DNA from: Zhengitettix transpicula
Lineage: Eukaryota > Arthropoda > Insecta > Orthoptera > Tetrigidae
Length of the DNA: 64,000 nucleotides
Direction of reading: 5' to 3'
Assembly: GCA_037074705.1 (NCBI GenBank)
Contig: CM073591.1
Coordinates: 97,454,532 to 97,518,531, forward strand
Shown: in pieces, positions 58,550-64,000 of the stretch
Numbering within the stretch: position 1 is the stretch's first letter
Layout: the number at the start of each line of letters is the position of its first letter
Made by a program: the position numbers and the translations under genes
Notes under the pieces: generated by a model
Told to the model about the DNA's origin: nothing
The model's input: only the letters and a program-made list of their open reading frames with translations
Databases searched by the model: none

Positions 58550-61500
58550 TTTCAAGTAGCAAATGGATATCTTGACAAGAAGAAACTATATACTGTTCAT
58601 ATTTTCATTCAAATATATGCTTTGGTGTTATTAACTGGGGACTGTCTTTACACATTTCTGCGGCATTTTTCAAATTATAAAGATGAGCGATGCACATAGT
58701 AAGTGAAAACATTGCAGAAAAGCTGTAAGCCCCTGTTAGAAACTCTTGTATTTCGAATACTACATACGTTTTAGAAATTTTATAATTATTAAAACGTTCT
58801 GAGAACTGACAAACATCGGCCCTCGCTTTATGAATGAAGTATGCATTATTCACGAATCAAACTACCTTCCTTCCTCGAACTATTAACAATATCATTTGCT
58901 ACAACCTATTTTAAAAACATTGTAAAACTCTGTTCATTGATGGGTCTCATTATTCGGTAGAAGAATTCGTAAAACGGTCTGAACCTAATGCTTCTTAAAT
59001 CGATTGAAAGTACTGGGTAATAATTTTTGAAACAGAAATAATAGTTTCGGTCTGTTTCTACGTGCACTGATGCTGCCCAACTCATCTCTTTTTTCAAGTT
59101 AAACGCTGGCAACGGACGCAAATTTCACTGTTGAGAAATTCTGGGGTAATCAAAAGTATACTGTTACTCCTGAAGAGTAGTTTACATTACAAACAATTTC
59201 ATGTCAACTTGCATTTCTATTTAATCTCTTTGCTCATATATTTTAAGTAATTTCTCCTTTATGTATTTTTTTACTTTCTGGTATGTGTAGTTTAAATGGA
59301 TATTTTTTTGTATAGCTCTGATCCTGTTTTTTCAGTAATGTATTTTATATTTATATATAATCGTAATTTTTTCTTGACAAATTTTCTCAGTAGAGGACTA
59401 GTGATATCAATCAATAAATAGAAATTGTGGTTTCGGTGCATCCACCCGGTAGTTAGCGAGCGACGGGAGCTCGAGGCGGAGCCCTCTGGATACTTGTAAA
59501 TGCATTTGAGCTACTAAGTAACTAATACTGTAAATGATTGTAACATTTCTGCAAATCATAATATTCAGGAAACACGTCTGCAATTAATTTCTCCCGACTT
59601 GTTTTACGAGATACCCGATTCACTGATATCCAAAGATCCTCCAGACGTGATTCTCACGACTGTGAGTAAAATATATCAACGCGTGTCTCGTCACAGCCAA
59701 TTAAGACAGCTGTTTAAACAAATAAACTTAAATTAGCATCGCATAAACGTGACACAAGTACTTCATAACAGGGAGCAGAGTTGGAAACTTGAAAATCCAC
59801 CTAAAAACGGCACTGCAAGCAGGAAGTGCATCCACGTACCAGAGAACAGGTTGCAGTGAGCTATTTACATTCTATAATTAATTCCCACTAAACAGAAATC
59901 GGTTTTTTGAGAGCCCATCCACGTTTTTCCTCGTTCGTGTCCTCGTGTTGAACGAGTTAACGTCACTTTCACTGCAACGTTTATCAAACACTTATCTCGA
60001 TACCCAGGAAACAATTTTCGTAAACTGTAAAATGTATTGCAAAAACCACATCCATCAAAGTAATGATTTGTTATCAGTCACAGCTACTTTACTTTTTACT
60101 CAATTCTGTTAACGTCAGAGACCTGAGCGGGTATAAGATTTTAGCACAAATTTGCATATTTTTTAACTAAACTTCCTTTCACCTATACGCCTCAACATTG
60201 TTTTTAACTGGTCTTAACCAACGTGTGTACCAAGTTTGAAATTGTTCCACTTGTTTAAATTTCTATAGAGATCATAGGGCAAACATCCACATAGACATCC
60301 TATTTTATTATATCTTCCAAACCAATGCAATTTTATATAAAAGTTTTCGAAACAAATAATTATAAAGTTATAATAGAAGCTGTAACAGCTCAGTGAAATA
60401 TGGGACACGTTATTTTATTTCTTTGAGATTAACAACAGACAAATCAGTCTGTATTTTCATTCGGATTGGGATAAGTTGAACTTTTGACCATTGAAAGGCG
60501 AAACAAGCATGTCTTTATTTTCATGGCACCCCTATTTAATGTTAATACTACGTTTCAAAATTCATAAAATTTGCGGAGGTGTCAACAAATCTAATTACTC
60601 AAAAAAAAGTGAGCAAGGATTGAAACAACCGTTAATAAACATTTTTAAGAATTAAACACAATTTAATCATAACTTTATGTGCACAAATTTGGATCTAAAT
60701 GTCATTTATAAGTAATAACGTTAAAACGACCTTCATAACAAACAAAATTAAAAAAGAAAGGAACTTAAACTTGAATTTGAATTTTAAAGTTCCGTACGTT
60801 TCGACGCGGATTATCGTATTTTTTAACGGCGAATAACTTCAGACAGTACTTGAACAACAAATTAAAGTCAAAGATAAAAGCTTAAGAGCCAAAGAACTTG
60901 AAACAAAACATTATATAACGTGTTGAGACTTTCTGTGGCATATTTAATGTTAAAAGCATTTGTATGATATTTAATATTCAGCATTTCGGAAATTAATCTT
61001 TTCCAATAATGCTAAAATAGAACTCTTCTGAGAATTGAAACTGTGATTAATGCTTGGTGATTGGACCATGTTTACAAGATGACAGTTTGAAATTAGATTT
61101 ATGTTCTTGAATCCCAATATTTGGCCTATATAACAAAAGTCACAATTTGAACACTTAATTTTATAAGAAACATTTGAGTTGCAAAATGTATTAATAGGAT
61201 CTTTGTGTCCTCTGATGAAACCAGAAAATGAAAATTTAGATTTAAAAATTACAGAACATTGTTCGTTTTTAAACAGTTATATTAGATGAAATGATAAAAT
61301 ACCCCAGACAGATAGCACAATCATTATTATTTATTGTAGGAAAAATCTCATGAATAATAATAGTCAGTGTTTTTAATAAACCTTCAACATTAAAGAAGAA
61401 TAAAGTAAAATAAGTATAATTAAAATAGATTTTAACACATTTCCAGTAGAAAATAAAATTATTTTTATATTGCCGAAATGCAACAAAACATATTTATACC

Positions 61501-61745
61501 AAATGACTCATCCTTTGCTTAAAAATAGATTAGAGAAAAAAAGACAAAAATAAGCTATAAAATAAATGCAAGAACGTTTCTGCAATCTGTCTGATATATT
61601 TTCTAAATTATTTGTCGTATTCAATACAACCGATGATACATTCCATTTTAAACAAGCTATTTAAATCTTTTACCTGTCACTGATAACCAATTTATATGGA
61701 ATTATTGAAACCTAATAAATAAAATTGACTTCATGTGTGTGTTCC
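58550..61745. other. AT-rich DNA, nothing supported
   Basis: Only short chance ORFs. A GC-rich spot at 59440-59490 was not matched to any family. Confidence 0.5.
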
Positions 61746-61749
61746 GCAT

Positions 61750-63030
61750 ACATATCTAAACGCGAAGAGAAATTTTGACATAATTTTGTACATGTTTTCT
61801 TTTCAAACCGGAAACAAATTGTGAAGATACGACACGTCCACCGTCCTTAGGGGAGCAGCGGACGGGGTGGAAATTTTTAAACATGCAAAAACGGCCGATA
61901 TTTGAGTCTTATTAATATTTTTCGAGGTTAATTAGATTGATAATGTTTCTCCCGATGTTGCTTATGTAACATTTCAACACATTTCGTCACGGTAGGGGAG
62001 TACACTTCGGAGTTAGGGTGGAGGGGCGTTGCATAAAAATAATGCGAAAACAACCGATATTTGAGTCGATTCCGAGGGTATAGATGTCAGAGAGACAAAT
62101 ATGACATTCAACTTGCCGGATTAGTTGTACTTCATCCGCTAGGAGCGGGGGTGGAAGGGAAAACAAAGTTCGCGTACAATCTTAAATACCTGGAGCAGTT
62201 TCCAAAAAATTTTGTACACATGTTCCTTTCTAAAACGGAAAAAAGTAACAAACACTGTAAGGGTAGTACACGACTACCAATCCTAGAGGCGGGTGGGAAA
62301 ACATTTCAAACGGACGAAATTTTCGTTGAATAAATATTTGTGGGATCAATTAAATTGAAAGTGTTTTTTTCGATGCTGTTTATGTATAATTGAACCCCTT
62401 TCGTCATGCCATTTGAGCACCCTTAGGAGTGGAGATTGTGGGGCGTTACATAAATCTCGGGTGTTTTTACGTTATTTTTGAGTCTAATCCGGGGTTACGG
62501 ATGTCTCTGAGTTTAATTATGGCATTCAACTTGCCTGTTAAGTTTCATTTCAACCCATAAAAGTCTAAAAGTGGCGGTGGAAGGGGAAAACAAATTTGCG
62601 CGTACAATCTTAAACAAGTGGAGGAATTTAGACGAAATTTTGTGGTGTTTTTGACTCGCTTAAGGTACCGGGAGTATTTTTGACGCTTTTAGAATAGTCA
62701 GAGTATCTTTATGTCTCTTAAAGTACCAGCATAATTCTTAAATCTCTTAAGGTATTTGGAGTATTTTCGACCTTCTGAAGATACCGGTAGTATTTTTTAT
62801 TCTAAATGGTACTGGGATTATTTCTGACACTTTTAACCTACATGAAGAAATTTTTACTCGCTAAGGGCAGAAGGATTATAAAATTTCTCTCTGTAGGTAG
62901 AGTGTATTTTTGACTGTATTATGGTACTGAGTATATTTTTTAAGTACCTAACAGATTAATGTAGAATTAAATACTTTTTCGGGCTTATATAAATAAATAC
63001 CCTGGCTACGTCAAGCAACGCAGCTATTAT
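61750..63030 (-). repeat. 'CCCGGCG' family, copy 3, with tandem modules and 29-bp minisatellite
   Basis: Reverse-oriented. The minus strand ends of the module (GGGAGAAACATTATCAATCT, GCAACGCCCCTCCACCC) match copy 1. Two module copies are offset by about 417 bp (TTTCGTCACGG at 61983, TTTCGTCATGCC at 62400). A degenerate 29-bp tandem array (62650-62970) precedes a worn GTAGCCAGGG terminus near 63005. Confidence 0.65.
62650..62970. repeat. degenerate 29-bp minisatellite
   Basis: About ten units resembling AGGTACCGGGAGTATTTTTG plus ACTCTCTTA. The first four full units keep a 29-bp period; later ones drift. Confidence 0.75.
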
Positions 63031-63422
63031 TATTATATAAAGTTATAGAAACATAAATTTTGTCTAATTAATTTGATTCTTAATTATTTATAAATAAAAT
63101 ATTAAATAATTCACAGTAAGGGAGGGAAATATAAAATTATATTGGATCATTTCTTATGTCAATCAGGGAATGAGGATTAATCAGTTGATTTTGATTTTTA
63201 TAGTCGCGTCAACTTATAATGATGTTGGCGACTGTACATAATCAACATAATATAACTATACAACATTTTCATTATCTCAATGTAGATAGTTGTTAAGTTA
63301 TTTCTAGTAAGGAAGCTATGGAGAGTTATATTTCTTTGTCCGGTCCTTTGTCGGTGAGAAACTCGAGCAGTGCGTGGATCGCTGCAGACGATGAGCAGAA
63401 TGTGGATTGCGAGTGTGTTTAT

Positions 63423-63445
63423 CCTCAGTACCAGTCGTACTGAGG
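63423..63445. repeat. perfect 9-bp stem hairpin
   Basis: CCTCAGTAC and GTACTGAGG around a 5-nt loop. It stands alone without a T tract and its role is unknown. Confidence 0.7.
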
Positions 63446-63574
63446 GCATTCAAACAGGAGGAGTTTTACCGTTAATGCAAACATTTAGGCTGCGGTGAAC
63501 TAGAAAAAGAAAATTATGAGTTAATCAAACAACTTTTAAATTGCTAATACAGAACACATAGTTACTTATGACAG

Positions 63575-63685
63575 ACCGCACACTGGCAACTAATAAGTTG
63601 AGGCAACGAAATATTTTCAAAAGATTCTATTTTTGTTGCCTGAGAGAATGGATCATACAAGTACAGACTGTCACCGCACACTGGC
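63575..63685. repeat. 13-bp direct repeat 98 bp apart
   Basis: ACCGCACACTGGC at 63575-63587 and 63673-63685, enclosing an AGGCAAC/GTTGCCT inverted pair. It could be the flanks of a small MITE-like insertion. Confidence 0.5.
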
Positions 63686-64000
63686 GGTAGTAGCCGGTTA
63701 CAACAGGACAGGCTCATTTGTTTCTCTCTAGAGTCTAGTCTTCATTTGTAATCAGTGAGTGAGCACCATGCCTTTTAATAATGAATTGTTTATATAACAT
63801 AAAGCTTAAATAATATTAAATAACAATTTTAAAAAAGGAATTGTGGACGGAATTGTGCGAACAGTTTATTGAAAATTGGAAGAATTGGAGGCTAATGATA
63901 AACGTGAAAAAGGTAAGCCTATTGATACAATTTTTTATATTTATAACTGAGTGAAAGCAACTATTTAGTTGATTGCGTGCGCTCGAAACTCTGAAAACAA

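Noticed and set aside
1..64000. CRISPR arrays, bacterial operons, phage or integron structures
   Set aside because: No regularly spaced repeats with unique spacers, no prokaryotic gene density or Shine-Dalgarno-led ORFs; the DNA is eukaryotic.

Overview
The window looks like AT-rich, intron-rich, transposon-dense nuclear DNA from an insect. The evidence is a takeout/juvenile-hormone-binding-protein (JHBP) gene with six phase-matched exons, arthropod-type LINE and mariner remnants, tRNA-derived SINEs and many (TA)n tracts. A polyneopteran such as a cockroach, termite or stick insect is my guess; the sequence alone does not prove it. I found no bacterial operons, CRISPR arrays or rRNA genes.

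Host genes. One complete gene is recognisable: a minus-strand takeout/JHBP-family gene (gene B, exons between 28977 and 33877) whose six exons join in frame to 264 codons. A second member (gene A) enters from the left edge: its first two exons are at 3344-3416 and 1619-1711 (minus strand) and the rest must lie left of base 1. Between them, at 16142-16261, is a decayed copy of exon 3 from a third member (relic C). The window is therefore part of a same-strand tandem takeout cluster, with about 25 kb of transposon-filled DNA between the two intact members. Both intact first exons have a TATA box 38-46 bp upstream of the ATG.

Mobile DNA. (1) A 2.2-kb non-autonomous LTR retroelement (18550-20761) has 316-bp LTRs, a tRNA-Lys-type primer-binding site, a purine tract and a 261-codon ORF that I cannot match to gag or pol. 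(2) Four solo-LTR-like elements start TGTA and end TACA and abut (TA)n tracts; two of them (10169-10602 and 10621-11742) lie in one tract. (3) Two mariner copies: one with near-perfect 28-bp TIRs and a TA target duplication (56879-58156), and one decayed (about 51843-53052). (4) Five LINE fragments: 138-497, 9270-9500, 18010-18510, 23545-24160, 25340-25604, plus an RNase H-bearing tail at 27060-28010. (5) A GC-rich A-tailed repeat, called family G here, has 13 copies, one about 20 bp from a splice donor of gene B. (6) tRNA-derived SINEs, foldback elements with Penelope-like and hammerhead-like motifs, a family marked by a 'CCCGGCGTTGCCCGG' end, minisatellites and (TA)n tracts.

The remainder (about 34-64 kb and most inter-element DNA) is AT-rich sequence in which I see no convincing coding exon. 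Short ORFs there look like chance. I did not find a new multi-gene system. The best leads are the unidentified LTR-element ORF, the takeout cluster with its relic exon, family G, and the clustering of LTR insertions in TA tracts.
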